A DNA stretch of 64,000 nucleotides from Dromaius novaehollandiae (taxonomy: Eukaryota > Chordata > Aves > Casuariiformes > Dromaiidae): the NCBI RefSeq assembly GCF_036370855.1, contig NC_088112.1:20204469-20268468 (forward strand). The letters are read 5' to 3'. A program made the position numbers and the translations under genes. Position 1 is the first letter of the stretch. Each line of letters begins with the position of its first letter. Below, in pieces: positions 1 to 14,225 of the stretch. The notes under the pieces were generated by a model, which was given only the letters and a program-made list of their open reading frames with translations, did not search any database and was not told where the DNA came from.

Positions 1-1664
<1,664 letters not shown>

Positions 1665-2410
1665 AGAGATTTTAGACCTGTACAGTATTGCCATGAACCA
1701 TATGTTGACCTAAAGAAAATGGGAAGAGCAACAGTAACTCCAAAGTGTCAGAAAATATTTAACATTCAAACTTGTTTTCACATGGACCAAAAGACGTGCC
1801 ATATTCAAATACAAAGCCTCTTGTCGTCAACAACTGTGACCACTTTAGAATGAACCAGTTCATTGCATGCTGAAGCAACATTGTTGGTCAAGAAACCAGT
1901 TTCTGGCATAGCGCTATTTGTAGTTACTTTTGCTTTCTCTGAGAGACTGCAAATAATAAGATGTAGACATTAACACCTCGTGAATACATTTAACTTTCCA
2001 TTTAGCTATAGCTTTATTCAGCATGACTGTAGATAAGGATAGCAGCAAACAATCATTGAAGCTTAAAGAACATTTTTAAAATAAGTACCAAGGCCTCATA
2101 TTTGTTCTGAAACTGTTTGTTTGTTTTATTTTCAGGGAATACTGTTTAATTTAATTGTACTGATTTTTTTTTGTCTGCACTCAGTTCCCTTTCCCACTCT
2201 CTGCCCTACCATATTGTCCTTTGTAATTGTCCAAGCATAGTGAATTACTTTGAACAGAACTGTTTTTTTTCTGTAAAACAATGTTACTGCAGGAGAGAGC
2301 TGCAGTGTTTTTCATAATAAACTTGTGAACTAAGTATGGAAAAATGTCAAATTCTAATTGCATGTTAGGTCAGCTCTGGTTTAATAAACTAGCACTTCTC
2401 TTGATGAGTT
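1665..2410 (+). other. PPP2CA: PPP2CA 3' UTR (probable extent)
   Basis: AT-rich sequence following the stop codon. Two AATAAA hexamers, at 2316-2321 and 2383-2388, are the first strong cleavage signals after the stop, so the transcript probably ends near 2340 or 2405. The exact end is an inference, and longer forms are possible. Confidence 0.6.
2316..2388 (+). promoter_or_regulatory. PPP2CA: Pair of PPP2CA poly(A) signals
   Basis: AATAAA occurs at 2316-2321 and 2383-2388, 650-720 nt after the stop codon, a plausible distance for the short PPP2CA mRNA form. Confidence 0.6.
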
Positions 2411-5400
2411 TTATAAACCCATCAATTTCTACCTTAAATAACTAAAAATACGGTGATTGAAGTATGCTGAAAACCTCTGACTTTCTGAATTCTATCCCAG
2501 GGAGCTATCTGGTTGTTTGATGTGAGTAAGGAGAGAGTTTGTTTATTACTGAAATGTTGCTTTGTTTTCCCTCTTGGTGCTCTACTGGAATATTCAAAAA
2601 TGGAAGAATATAGGATAACTTCATTGATTATTGAGGTGTTTTTGCAAGTGTAAAACTAGTTTGAGTTATTTCCAATGTAGGTGCTAATACTTAAAATCAT
2701 TTTCTGAACAACTAAGAATAAAACCAGTTTTCTAAATATTAAAGAAATAACTTGAAACTCAATAGTACATATATTGCCCAAGCTTCCATTTTGAAAAAAA
2801 TGGCATGTTTTATGTTAATTTCTGTTTAAAATCTTTCCTTTCTACTTACTTGTTTTATGATTTGAATCCTGATTTGATTATTTTACTTAAAATGGTGTAG
2901 AAATTCAAAAAGTATGCATTTATAAGGTTTGCACTTTAAACTTTTATTTTATTGGGAATATGTTCAAGAGACTTCACTGGTTGTTGTTTTGATGGAAGAC
3001 TCTTGATATTCATATTGCTTTCCTTTCAAGACTTCATTAACTACCTCGGGCACTCTGTAGACTTTGCAAAAAAACTGGAGGTGTGTTTTTTGTTTTGCTT
3101 ACAGCGTTTAATTCTAGGGTGGTTACTTTTCTCTTCAGCAGAACTCTGACTTGTCCTGTAGGTTGGGTTCCAAATTATTTCTGCAGAGCACTTCAGTCTT
3201 CTAAAGCTTGATCTCTTACAGGAAGAAGTGCATACTAAAAATAGGTGCATTTGAGATGTCTTTTTTTAGTATATCAGGAACCTTGCTTTGATCACTGTCA
3301 AAAAAAATTGCTGTAGAGAATAGTTCACTCTAAATTGCTTTTGCTTGCCAGTCTCTGTATGCGTGAATATTTTTGTGGATAGAACTTTGTGCCTTAATTG
3401 ACACCACTCCTTCAAGAGTAGTGACTTTGCCCTATTTTCTGTTTTCCTTGTTACTTCAGTAGGTCTGACTCATCTCTTCCAGTGGGTCAGCATCTAAACA
3501 TGTAAACAGACAGTTAATTTGTTACATTTCTGTGCTCAATGCAAGCAATTGTTAGTGAAGTCAGTGGAAACTGTGTTGAAAGTCGAGCCAATTTTTGCAC
3601 TTTTTCACATAATCATGGTCTGATTGGCTGCCTTAAGATTTCATGGAGGATGCTACACTGTGAACAAGAAATTTTCACTTGGATGGAGATTGGCAACCAG
3701 CAGTCCTAACCATCTAAAAGCATGTTTAGAAAATGCTGAAGGAGAACAGGTTTCTTCTTATTCAAGAGTAGAAAGAGAATTTGGATAGTAATATAGTCCT
3801 TCAAGTAGAAATAATCACTGTCTTGTTTCTTGGTAACAGATTACAAGTACTCATCAGCAAAGTTTTATCCCCTTTAACCTGATGTCATCCACTGCAGAGA
3901 AACCAGCATGTGTAGGGTTTGTATTTCTCTCCTAGAGATCCTTTGTTGTTTTGATTAGTTTTCTTCATGACAAAGAATAGTAAATTCTATGAAAGGTGAA
4001 TAGGAGTAGCTAGAAAGCCAGTATTTTGGTAGTTGAATAGGTTTTTTTTGTTCTTTTGTTTTAAACAAAGAAAATGAAAAGTAGGAGAAGTAATTCCAGT
4101 TTTGAATGAGGAGGGCTAACATTTGGATTTAACTTGTCAGAAAGCAGCTTTCAATGAAACTGGGTGCTTTTCTACAAACCGCTGTAAACATTTCCAGTTT
4201 CTTTGTTAGAATTTGGATATAATCAATAGATTTTGTTGTCATTGGGTAGGCAGGGGAGGTTTTTGAGCCTTCCATATTGCATTTTACTTAATCACGCTTG
4301 ATGTCCTGTGATTTGGACATGTACCTAAATCTGCATGTCAGATTGAAGTAAATGCCCTTTATTTGTGGAGGCCAGCCCTTCTGAATTTAAGGGGTCATTT
4401 AAGTTAGAAATAACAAAATACTAGTACATACACCCCCTCTATTGGGGGGGGGGGGGATTTCCAGTCTTGGAAAGATTATTGGAAAGGATTTGAGATGTAT
4501 TCATTTGCCCTTTTTTTTCTTCTTTGCATTCTTTCTACACCTTTTTTCCTCTGTCTGTTGTGAGACTATGAGCTGTTGCCTCCTTCACCTGCCTCCTGTC
4601 TTCTCATTGTGTTCTGGCCAGCAGCCTTGAATTGCTTGGCTGCCATCGAATTGAAGCCAGCTGCCTTAGTATAACCTGTTCTGCAGAGCTCGTGAGAACT
4701 GGGTTGGCTGTTGCAACAGCACATGTTCTATCAGTGATTGACAAGGAGTGCTGTGTATGTAGATATACATTTTCTCCAAGGTAAATCAATGCATGTGTGT
4801 GTGAGTTCATGCCAATATCAGATTGTTTCCAGCTGCTGACATTTGCACACAAGTTGAGTGTCATTGCTGTGAATGTTTTGGCAGCATTACCTATTCTAGG
4901 TCTGCTAACAATACTTGTGGAAGGATTCTTGACATGCAGGCAGGTGAAAATGAACAGAGCTAGTTAACTTGTTACTCCATGTCTGGATGAGAACAGGATA
5001 AATTCTGCCTTGGGAAGAAGGTGATGAGTGTACATATTGCTGATGAAAGCTTTCACATTTCATCTGACTATATTTCAGTCTGGTTACTGTCAAAGTCTGT
5101 CTGAAAATGTTAGCAGGTATATATGACTTCTGACAGTTACTGATATCTGCTAGTCTATGCTTCCCAGTTTCACATGACTTTTTAAAAATAGTACTAAATT
5201 TTGAAACACTGAAAACTAGTTTCATAAAGTAATTGTGTGGTAAGACCCTGGGACTAATTCCTCTGGCAATTAGAAAATCAGCCTCAATCGTAAAAGCAAA
5301 GGGTTTCCTCATGCAAAATACAAAAACAAAACTAATATGCAAGTGTTTTATTTTTGGCATTTTCATCATAGTTCAGTAAATAGGCCACAGCTCTTCCTGT

Positions 5401-6647
5401 AACAGTAATGTGTTTTGAGTGTTAATGGTCAGGAAATAAAAGACTTAAATGGTGGTGGAGGGGAAACAGAAATGTAAGGAGCAGGACAAAGCTGCAGGAT
5501 AAATGTACTTGCTCATTCTGGAAAATGATCTGTAAGAAGAGGCAAGTGTGATCAGATAATTTTTAAAATTTCAGATCAACTGCTGCTCCAAGTTCAATTA
5601 ATTGAAGGTATGATTCCACTCTCGCTAACTAGTTCCTTATACACCTGTCACACTCTTACCATTTACTCTTTAATTGCTTAATCTATATGCTAAGTACTCA
5701 TGGAAGCTCAAGATATGTGTTAGTTTGCTTTTTCCAGTCTGTACAAATATGGATTGGAAATCTTAAATTACCATTCTCTATAAAATATTGCAGGTGTCTT
5801 GCACAGACCTACAGTCTGTGTAACTTGTTGACATACTTGTTTTTACCATGACTGTACAGCTATGTAATTAGACTTGTATGTCAGGCCTGCATAGGCAGAA
5901 GCAAACCTACATCACAGAAATGTCCTTTTAGCATTCCATGTATCTTGCAACCATATGCCTGGCTTACATTAGCTTAGATTTTTGAAGCAAAAAGCTTGCA
6001 AGCAATGAATTATAAAGTTTTGTGCAGTGTGTGGGCTGTTTGCTAAACTTGTCATTACATAGAATATTGGTTCTCTGCAAGTTTCAGGAGAAAATTGTTT
6101 GGAAGCAGATTAAGTGTTAAGTAAAAATTACAGTGGACTGTGGAGAAGTATCTTTCAGTACATGTGAATATGCTAAAAAAGCCCTGCAGAGTAAGCAGTT
6201 CATGACTTGGCCTACTGTGGTTTTTTAAAAATGTTATTTTGGTGCTCTAATTCATTTGGGCTGTACTCCTTTTGGATGAGGATGAAGGCAAGTTGCTCTC
6301 TTGAGCAAGGGAGCAGAGTTCTTTGGCATATATTCAGGAAGAAAAGGCTGAAACAACACTTCTGGTTTTAAACTAAGCAGTGCTTCATGTTTCAGCCTCT
6401 TGAAATCTGTACTATAGCTTAAAAGCATCATTTCAGATGGGTTGAACTACAGCTCCTGATCTTGTAATTATTGTATAGTAAATGGAACTGCTTTTGGATG
6501 AAGATTAAACTGATGGCGTATCATGTATAAAGCATTCCTCACGTAGTACCTGAATGTTATATATACATAATTAGCCAACATAGGGGAAAATACTTAAATA
6601 AAAAGAATTGGATTTTAGTTAGTTTTTAGAATAGGAGGGGTACTGTA

Positions 6648-6811
6648 GCACTGCAACAGGTTAACTAGAGAGGCTATGGCACATCTGTCCTTGAAGTCGT
6701 CAAAACTGGGCTAGACAAAGCCACAGCCGAGCTAGTACTGGTGCTGTTTCAGGTGAGAGATTGGGCTAAATGACCTCCTGAGGTCTCTTCCATCCAACAT
6801 TTCTGTGATAA
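6648..6811 (+). mobile_element. CR1 LINE 3'-end fragment
   Basis: The stretch resembles a CR1 tail: GCACTGCAACAGG at the left, then GGGCTAAATGACCTCCTGAG, GTCTCTTCC and a degenerate TTTCTGTGATA end. These correspond to the familiar CR1 ending in which a GACTAGATGACCT-type block precedes the GGTCCCTTCC block and ATTCTGTGA repeats. It is diverged and 5' truncated, as CR1 copies usually are. Confidence 0.75.
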
Positions 6812-9800
6812 AAAAAATCATACTGGGTTATAGTACACTTGAATTAACATGCAGCTGTATTCTGTTAGCTTGCTAATCAAACTGTGAAGCTGTCAGGGCT
6901 TTTTTCTGGTTTTGTTTTTCAAAACATTGAAAATAAGGGAAAAAAGTTCCAGTAACTTCACATAATTTCAGTCCATTTTTGCTGATCTTGCTAGCGACTG
7001 CATCATGACAATTTATGCTGCTTTGGGACTTGTGAGAAAGGAGCAGCAGCACAATTAGAGGTGAGTATCCCTGACAAAAACTTGCGGGCGAGTGCTTTTG
7101 ATGAGGTAGGTACAGATTCTTGCAGATATCTGTGTCATTGCATAAGGTTGTATAAATCAAATTAAACCTTTGCTATTTGGTCCTGTCACTTTTGCCTATG
7201 TCTTCCTCATCTGACTTTTCTCGAACTGAACTGTTGTTTTTATATAAAGTGTCTTCTGGATTATGCATTTAAAAACAAAGTGCTGAACTGTCAAATGGGA
7301 ATGTACTGTTTAAACTGGTAATCTCATGATCAATTGGGCTGAAAGGCATTGGCATGGCTCCCAACTGCCTTTATTTTTCAGGCAGTTTTGGGGGGAGAAA
7401 ATAAAATTTTATCATAAAGTTTTCCAACAAAAGACATTCTTTACTGTAGCTGTCAATGTAAGAATGGACACTGACATCTCTTCTGTTTGCTTTTGTTCTT
7501 TTAGTATGCTTTGTACTTTTGATGTTCATTTGACAGTTGAAGTTCTCTGTGTGTGTTCATATCAGTTTCTTGGAAGTTGTTTGCACATTGTACATGGGCC
7601 CTTTTGAATTCCCTGTCTAAAGGAAAGAACAGCATCTTTGCTAAGGAAGCTCAAGTCCTTCAGTTTCTTTTTATTTCTTTAGAGACCTTGTATTTTCTTA
7701 AGAGGTCTTGTAGATTTTTATTTACTATTTCATTTACTTTTTAAAAATTCTATGTTAACTTTAAAGGAAGTCTGATAGTGGAAGGAACAACTCCAGACAC
7801 TACAATTTTCCATCTCTTCAAAAATAATACCAAAAGTATACACTAAGTGGGTTTTGTTTGTTTGTTTTTTGCCAAGAGGGAGTCTCATCACTGTAATTTG
7901 AATGCTGTTAGCATTTTCTAAGCGCTCAAAAGTACCTGTGATGTCTCTGGTCTGGGAAGGAAGGTAAGTAGTTTTGCTCCAAGGGAGTTGCCTTGAAACA
8001 GCCAGTGTGCCCACTGCATTCTGTGCTCCCATATATAATACTCAGGGAATAGCATAAATTCTCAAAAACTTGGAACCTGGTTACTCAAGTGATAGCGTGT
8101 TCCCCTATAGGAGAAACAAAAGGCTTCCAGACTGTGGTTCATGAGGTCCTTCACGAAGGTGCGTAGCCTGGAGCTGCTACTGGCTGCAAGCAGTGGTGAC
8201 GGGTGGGGGGCTTGGAATAGTGCTGTGTGAAGGGCTGCTGTGGTATCCAATCTCTGCTTGACCCAGTTTGCAGGTAGCTTCATCGCTTTCCTGCGCTATG
8301 TTTGCCCTCAGGGAATGGGAATGCAGCCTGCCGCTTTTAAAGCAGTAAAGGAGCTGCCTCTCGCGTTGGATTCTGCCCTTGTTACTTCCCCATTTGAACA
8401 AAGGCTGAGAGTGGATTCTGTGCTGTGGCTGTTCACAAGTTTCTGTATTTACTTTTCTACCTTTAGCTGCCTCATCTCCAAATTTCAGCTTTGGGTTCTG
8501 GACTGACACTCTTTCACTGGAGTCCCTTTTAAAAATGATGCGAGTTAGCCTGACTTCTGAATTACAGCGTATTTATTCCTGCTGACTTTGAAATACCAAA
8601 GTATCTGCTATCTATTGTCCATGGCATCAGTACCAGCCCAGAATCTTGCTTTTCAAACTTTGAGCAGTTCCCCCGCTGAACAACAGTGTCATGTAACCTA
8701 TTGCGATATTAATGAAATTAGGTTGGCTTTCTAGGGTTATCAAGAATAATCAGAATTTTATAAATTGCCAGTTAGAGCAATTCTCAAGTTCATTTAAAGG
8801 AAGTCTATTTGTATTTTTAGTCTATTCATAGACTAAACAGGGGCAATATTCTAGCATTTCTTCGTGGAAGACTCCCCTGTGCGTGCAGGTTTTTTTATTG
8901 ACAGCTCCTTATGTTCATGTGCTATTCCATCTCAAAGGTGACTCAAAAATCACTGCATCGGAAATGAAAACCCAGAAACAAGGCCTGAATTTTAGTAGTG
9001 GAAGTTCCTCTGAAATGAAGTGTACCCCCTTTGAAGAGACACTCCAGATGCCCGCCAGAGCACTGTAGAGGGGTGACTGCAGTCTGGGTGCTGACAAAGG
9101 TGCTTCCATCAGTGCTACAGGCAAGGCGGGGAGAGCAGGGTGGCTGGAGCTGCCGGGGTTTCTAATGCTCCCTCCAGCACCTCTGCCAAATCCTCCTCCA
9201 TCGGGAATGAGGCCTGGCACCATCTCGTGGCTGAACTTCAAGGCAGAAGAGCAGCTGCCTGATACGGTTCTCCTTCTCCCTCCCCTTCTCAGGGGTATTG
9301 AGGAGGAAGTTCATAATGTTTCCTCTCTGCAGAAAAGCTAGGTGAGAGGTAGTGGGAAGGTCTGTTAACACAGGTTGAGCCTGGCAAAGTCACAAATGCT
9401 GCATTTGCCCCCTCCATCAGAAGTATGCTATGACTTAAAAGAACTGGGGAGTTGCTCTGGGGCGAGCTGGGCTTAGGTACAGATGAATAGATGCATAACT
9501 GCTACATTTCTGTGCTACTCTAGTTCCAGCACCCTATTGCTAAATGTACACTTGCAGCGGATAACTCGAACACAGTAGTATCTTCCTCAGTACTTACTGC
9601 AGCCATAACAACTACGGGAACTGAGTTTGACTTCTGTGCAGTCCAGATTATTTCAATGGATGCTAGGGCAATAAATGGAACAAAAATCAGTATGTTTATG
9701 TATCTGAAGATGCACTGAGTATGAGGTTAGAAAGATATTATAGGTATCTTTTTAATATAGGTTTGTTTCTATATTTCACTGGTTTTCTATCTTTATTCTT

Positions 9801-10714
9801 CTATACCTTATAGTCTTCTACATCTTGGATCCCTGTAGTATACAAGGGGGGAGAATATAAGTGATGTTGGAGAAACAGAAGTTGATTTAAAAAAAACAGT
9901 TGATGTCTGCTTGACATGATTTAGTTATTTTGAATTTTGTCAGTCTATCATTGTCAGATCAGACTCATCTAAAAAGTGGACTCCATCTCCCTCCATATCC
10001 AACATCTTGCACTGCTCTGGTACAATTTGGATGAAAAGCATTGCAATCTTCTTAAGATGTACTGTAATACAGGTTGTGATGAAGTGGAAACACTTCTAGA
10101 GTGTTCTAGAGTTGCAGTGGGGGCAAGATTTTTTTCTTGTTTTGCTATGTTGTTGCAAGGTTGCTTTAAACAGTGGCATGCATCTTTGAGCCTCAGCAAT
10201 CTCTTTCTACCACATATCTCAGATAATAGATAATTGTGATGTTTTCTGTTCTTACAGTGAACCAGTCGGTTCTAATGTTTCTTGCCTTGTTGATATGCCT
10301 GCTTGTTTTCAAAAACATTCCCCTTTTCTTGAAAAAGGAGCACTTTTGCTACAAGTCTCATCTCCTGTGTATGTAGCTTAGGTTCATGTTTAGCTTCAAC
10401 AGTCACACCTTCTCCCTTGCTTTCTAGCAAATTACACCTAGCTGGCTATGCTAGAACAACTGTGCTCTCTGGACCCTTGAGCTCAGTCCTTGCAGGCCTG
10501 CCTTATCTTCAGGATTTGATGAACTTGTTATCAGTGGAATAAAGCTGAAATGTTTCAAGCCTGGTTCTCAGGCTTTGACAGTCCTGTGGCACATTTTCAA
10601 CATTAAAAAATACTCAATCTTTTTACAATGCATGATCCCCATAGACTGTGAATTGCCAACAAAAAGCAGTTTCTCTGCCTGTAAAAATGGAGTTGGGGGC
10701 ACAGTCTCTTTTTT

Positions 10715-10797
10715 ACCTAAGAGGCAAGAGAAATAGCCAGGAGTAGAAGCCAGGTTTTGGGAGCAAATCCAGTGCTCTATCCATGAGGCTGCACTCA
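10715..10797 (-). mobile_element. Ancient tRNA-derived SINE remnant (MIR/CORE-like head)
   Basis: The reverse complement contains ATGGATAGAGCACTGGAT, then ACCTGGCTTCTACTCCTGGC. This fits the tRNA-like head of an old amniote SINE with GTGGATAGAGCACTGGAC followed by the B-box-like CCTGGGTTC.ATTCCTGGC. The call is from memory of the family pattern, not from a search. Confidence 0.5.
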
Positions 10798-11961
10798 GTC
10801 TCTAATGCCATGTTCAGTGTGTTGGTGAAAAGTCCCTTCCCCCTACAGCTGTGCAGCTATTCAGCTGGCTTCTGCCCACAGCCCAGTGATGCTGCAAGTA
10901 TGTAGGTCAGTGCTCTTCTGGATCTGATAAATGTTAAATCAAGCTTACACTCATCTTGGTTGCTCCAGTCTTTTCAGCTATTTGCATTAGAGTTAAGCTT
11001 CCCTCATCCCCCTTCCTCCTCTGGACCCCGTGGTAAAAGGCCTTAATTTTAATCTATCCATGACTGATAAGGAGTAAGATTATCTATATGGCTCAGAATG
11101 GCAAATATTAGGTTCAGGATTATTTGCATTGAAAGATTACCTATGCATATAACAATTGAAATTGGTATACCCATCTTCTGAAAAAAATCTTGTTCTTTGC
11201 CTTGCAGCTTTAGTGAAGGATGGGCCTTTGTGTTATTAATACTGACTTACTCACAGGACTTTGGCTATCAGCTCTGCAGCAGCTTCTTTTTCATGGCAAA
11301 GATAACAAGCATCTGGACTAGCTTGGGAGGTTCATTATGAGATATGTAAGGCACAGTGGGAGGTAGCAGTCAGTGTGATTATAATATATCTATGACAATT
11401 TTATGCCACTGTTTGAATTTCACTGTTGAATTAAAGTCTGGGAAAGTTAAGTCCACTGTGTACAAAATTCTGTTACATCTTTAGAACTGTATCAAATATA
11501 AAGCTTGTCAGCAGTATCACTCAAATTTGTAACTCATTCATAGATTGTAATTAAGCATGGGATTCAGTTTTCTGCCTGCTCCTAGATTTATTTAGATTTT
11601 TGTTATGTAGAGAACAAAAACCATTCTCTAGTGAGTCTGATTCCCAGTCTGAGAGTGAGCTTGTAGTTACTGATCAGAAGCCAAATTAGAAACCTTGATC
11701 TTTGGCAGCATCAGTAAAAGCTATTAGGGTTATTGCTTTTGCAGATATGTTGCCCACAGACTACCTCCTGTCATCATCTGATCCTCTTAGCCAAGTAGTT
11801 TTAGTATAAATAAAAAAGAACATGCAAGGGAAATAAAGGTAATTTTTTTAATGCAGTGAATGTAGATCTCAGCATTGCTGTACAAGATGGAGTGACTGAG
11901 GGGGGGAAAGAGGTAAATTTGGTATAATCAAAAGGTCACATAAGATTTAGATTGGAGGCTT

Positions 11962-11963
<2 letters not shown>

Positions 11964-12014
<51 letters not shown>
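11964..12014 (+). repeat. 51-base poly(T) run
   Basis: Uninterrupted run of 51 T. It may be a reverse-oriented poly(A) tail of a retrocopy, although no recognisable gene copy lies on its right side. Confidence 0.95.
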
Positions 12015-12015
<1 letters not shown>

Positions 12016-12154
12016 ATAATTAGGTCCTAATGAATTGTTAACAGTTTGTCTAGTTACTAACACCAAGATCTTCAAGGAGCCTCTGTTAGTATCAAGTCTC
12101 CTACATGAGTATCACCTGACATTTTAAGATTCCCAGCCAGCTGGTAGGAAGCAG

Positions 12155-12240
12155 CTTTCACAGAACCATAGTGGTCCCTTCTGACCTTCTGGGGGTCCTC
12201 TGGACCAAGCTCTGTCTCAAAGCAGGGTTAACAGGTTTCT
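12155..12240 (-). mobile_element. CR1 LINE 3'-end fragment, reverse orientation
   Basis: On the + strand it reads CACAGAACCATAGTGGTCCC, then a diverged version of the reverse complement of the CR1 tail, with TCTGGACCAAGC and CTCAAAGCAGGGT. This matches the common start of reverse-oriented CR1 copies (CACAGAAT..., then TCATCTAGTCCAA, then CTCAAGCAGGG). It is strongly diverged. Confidence 0.6.
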
Positions 12241-12632
12241 CAGAGTGATCTTCAAGTGCCCCATAACTCATGAGCTGCTCAGCATCCTAAAGCCTGTAAT
12301 GGAAGATTCTAAAATAGGCAGTCCTAATAGTTCTTTGGAATTTATATAAAAGCCTCTTTAAATGATATGACACAATGTAGAATAGCCCCATTGTCATCGG
12401 AGCTCCAAGAGCCTCTTCCTGGTTGAGAATCCTTACTCCTGAGTCTCCCCTCTCTGGTGAGGCAGCCCTGGCCAGCAGGCTTCGTTGTGTAAGGTGAACC
12501 TGCTCCTCGTTTTGCATTAAATACTTCTAATACTTGCATTCTCACTGGTTCTGTCACTCTGGTGAAAGCAGAAGACCAAAGGTTAAGTCCCTGGTTAATT
12601 TATAGAAAGCTGCACACCTTGAAGAAAGGAAA

Positions 12633-12703
12633 AAAGACTCGGTATCTTAGTGGCTGAGCTACTACCCTGGGCTATGGACTCAAGTCCGCACTCCAAAATG
12701 AAC
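12633..12703 (+). mobile_element. Possible tRNA-derived SINE head
   Basis: TCTTAGTGGCTGAGCTACTA (A-box-like) is followed about 15 bases later by GGACTCAAGTCC (B-box-like). It resembles the same old amniote SINE class as the copy near 10.75 kb. It is not a functional tRNA: no acceptor stem or proper cloverleaf can be drawn. Confidence 0.35.
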
Positions 12704-14138
12704 AAAGCAAGCTCTCAGACTTGGTTTCTGAATTCCTGGGAAATTCTTTAGTTTATTAGGTTAGAAGGTGTTGTCTGGTGGCTATTACTGTTTTTAGTTT
12801 AATAAAGTGTGGCACATAACCTAGGACCCTGAGAAAAGGGCAAGCTGTGACTTATGGTGTATTTGTGTTTTTGCAGTGCAACACTGCACTAGAGACACCA
12901 ATCTGCTTACAAGCAGACTGGATACGTATACACTGCAGTGCTGCGAAAGCATACTTGTACTCTAAAAAGTCAATAAAGATGTTGAGTAAAACAAGTTGTC
13001 ACAAACATAGCTTGTGACTGTGTAAATATCTTGATTACTTAAAAGCCACTTTGTTGTGGACAGCTGAAGCATGGTGTGACATAACTATGGTGTGTGACAA
13101 CTTTAGACCTCTCTTTTCCTCACAACCTCGTGTCTGTGACTCCTCCCTTGCCCTTTTAGAAAATCGTACCTGGGCAGCAGAGCGCAGCTCGGGCTGTAGC
13201 CCTGGCCTTGCTGCTTTTGCGTGGGTCCCAGCCCTCTTTCTGCTCGTTGGGCTCTTTGCTCAGCTTTGCTGTCTGCAGATCCTTTAAGGGGCTCCGTGGC
13301 TTTCTGTACAATTTTTTTTAGTTCAAAGGCCTTGGGCTGCTTCATGGAGTAAGCAGCTGCTGCTGATGGTATTTCTTGGCTTTTCAGGTGCAATGCTATC
13401 ACGAGTACCAGAGCTACCCTTACGTAACTCATGACTTCAGCTCGCCCTTGCTGTGCTATTTATGCTGTGTTTTTTCAACCTTCTCTTTACGGAGCTCCAG
13501 CAGAACGAAAATACACAAAGACGGGGGGGGGGGGGGTAACGATGATTCAGGGTTACTCCGAGTGACTGTGGTGCCCAAGGGCGCTGCGGTGGGTGTCGGC
13601 CGGGGAGGGCCAATTTTTAGCGACGGGGTGCTGCCACGGAGCGCCCCCCCGCTCAAGCGTCCGTGGCGGCGTGTTTTACGCCGCCGTGGAGCGACGCAGG
13701 CGTTCGCGGCCCGGGCATGGCGCAGACGAAAGGCCGCTCCGCCCCGCTGTCCCGGCTCGGCCGCTCCGGGGCTCCCGGAACCGGGTGGGGGCCGCTCAGG
13801 GGCGCGGGGGCGGCCCCCGCCGGGGGGAGGGGCGCCGCGGCCGTTGGGCCCGCGCGAGGCCCCCGCGGCCTATTGTGAGGCTGCCGGCGCGCCGCCCGCC
13901 CGCCTGAAGGACCCGCCCGCCTGCACTCGCTCCCCGCCGCCTGCTTTCTGCTCCGGCTGGGCCTTCCCTGCTCCGAGCGAAGCGGCGCGGGCCCGTTTTT
14001 ATTTATAACCCCTCTCTTCCCGGTACGGGGGCAGGAGCGGGGGATTTCTGCTCAGGCGGTCGGCGCGGGCAGCCCGGCGGTTGCGAGGCAGCGGGAGACG
14101 GGTCCTTCGCCCCCTCCCTCCGCACCCCTCCCCCACCA

Positions 14139-14144
14139 TATAAA
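14139..14144 (+). promoter_or_regulatory. SKP1: TATA-like box of SKP1
   Basis: TATAAA within CACCATATAAAGCGGCC in the CpG island, 82 nt upstream of the exon 1 donor. The start of transcription is inferred near 14165-14175. Confidence 0.55.
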
Positions 14145-14169
14145 GCGGCCGCCGCAGTCGGGCCCGGAG

Positions 14170-14225
14170 CGCCGCCGCCGCCGCCAGGTCTCGCGCAGCG
14201 CGGAGCCGGACGCCGCTGCCTCACG
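14170..14225 (+). other. SKP1: SKP1 exon 1 (non-coding 5' UTR; start inferred)
   Basis: GC-rich exon ending CTGCCTCACG before a GTGAGG donor. Splicing to 16949 puts CACG directly before the ATG, giving A at position -3 of the start context. The left boundary is inferred from the TATA-like box. Confidence 0.65.

Larger units (their letters stand above)
2411..13560. other. Intergenic region PPP2CA-SKP1
   Basis: About 11 kb of AT-rich DNA without any supportable gene. Open frames here are short and show no family motifs. It holds old CR1 and SINE fragments (listed separately), a G run at 4445-4457 and a 51-base T run at 11964-12014. Any PPP2CA long 3' UTR form or SKP1 upstream element would also lie here. 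Confidence 0.7.

Noticed and set aside
4905-5369. 154-codon - strand frame downstream of PPP2CA
   Set aside because: Isolated in AT-rich intergenic DNA, no motif or splice context; probably random.
12633-12703. Functional tRNA gene
   Set aside because: A- and B-box-like words exist, but there is no acceptor stem or cloverleaf; treated as SINE remnant.
13376-14008. 210-codon + strand frame over the SKP1 promoter
   Set aside because: Low-complexity Pro/Arg/Gly/Ala translation of a CpG island; no domain.
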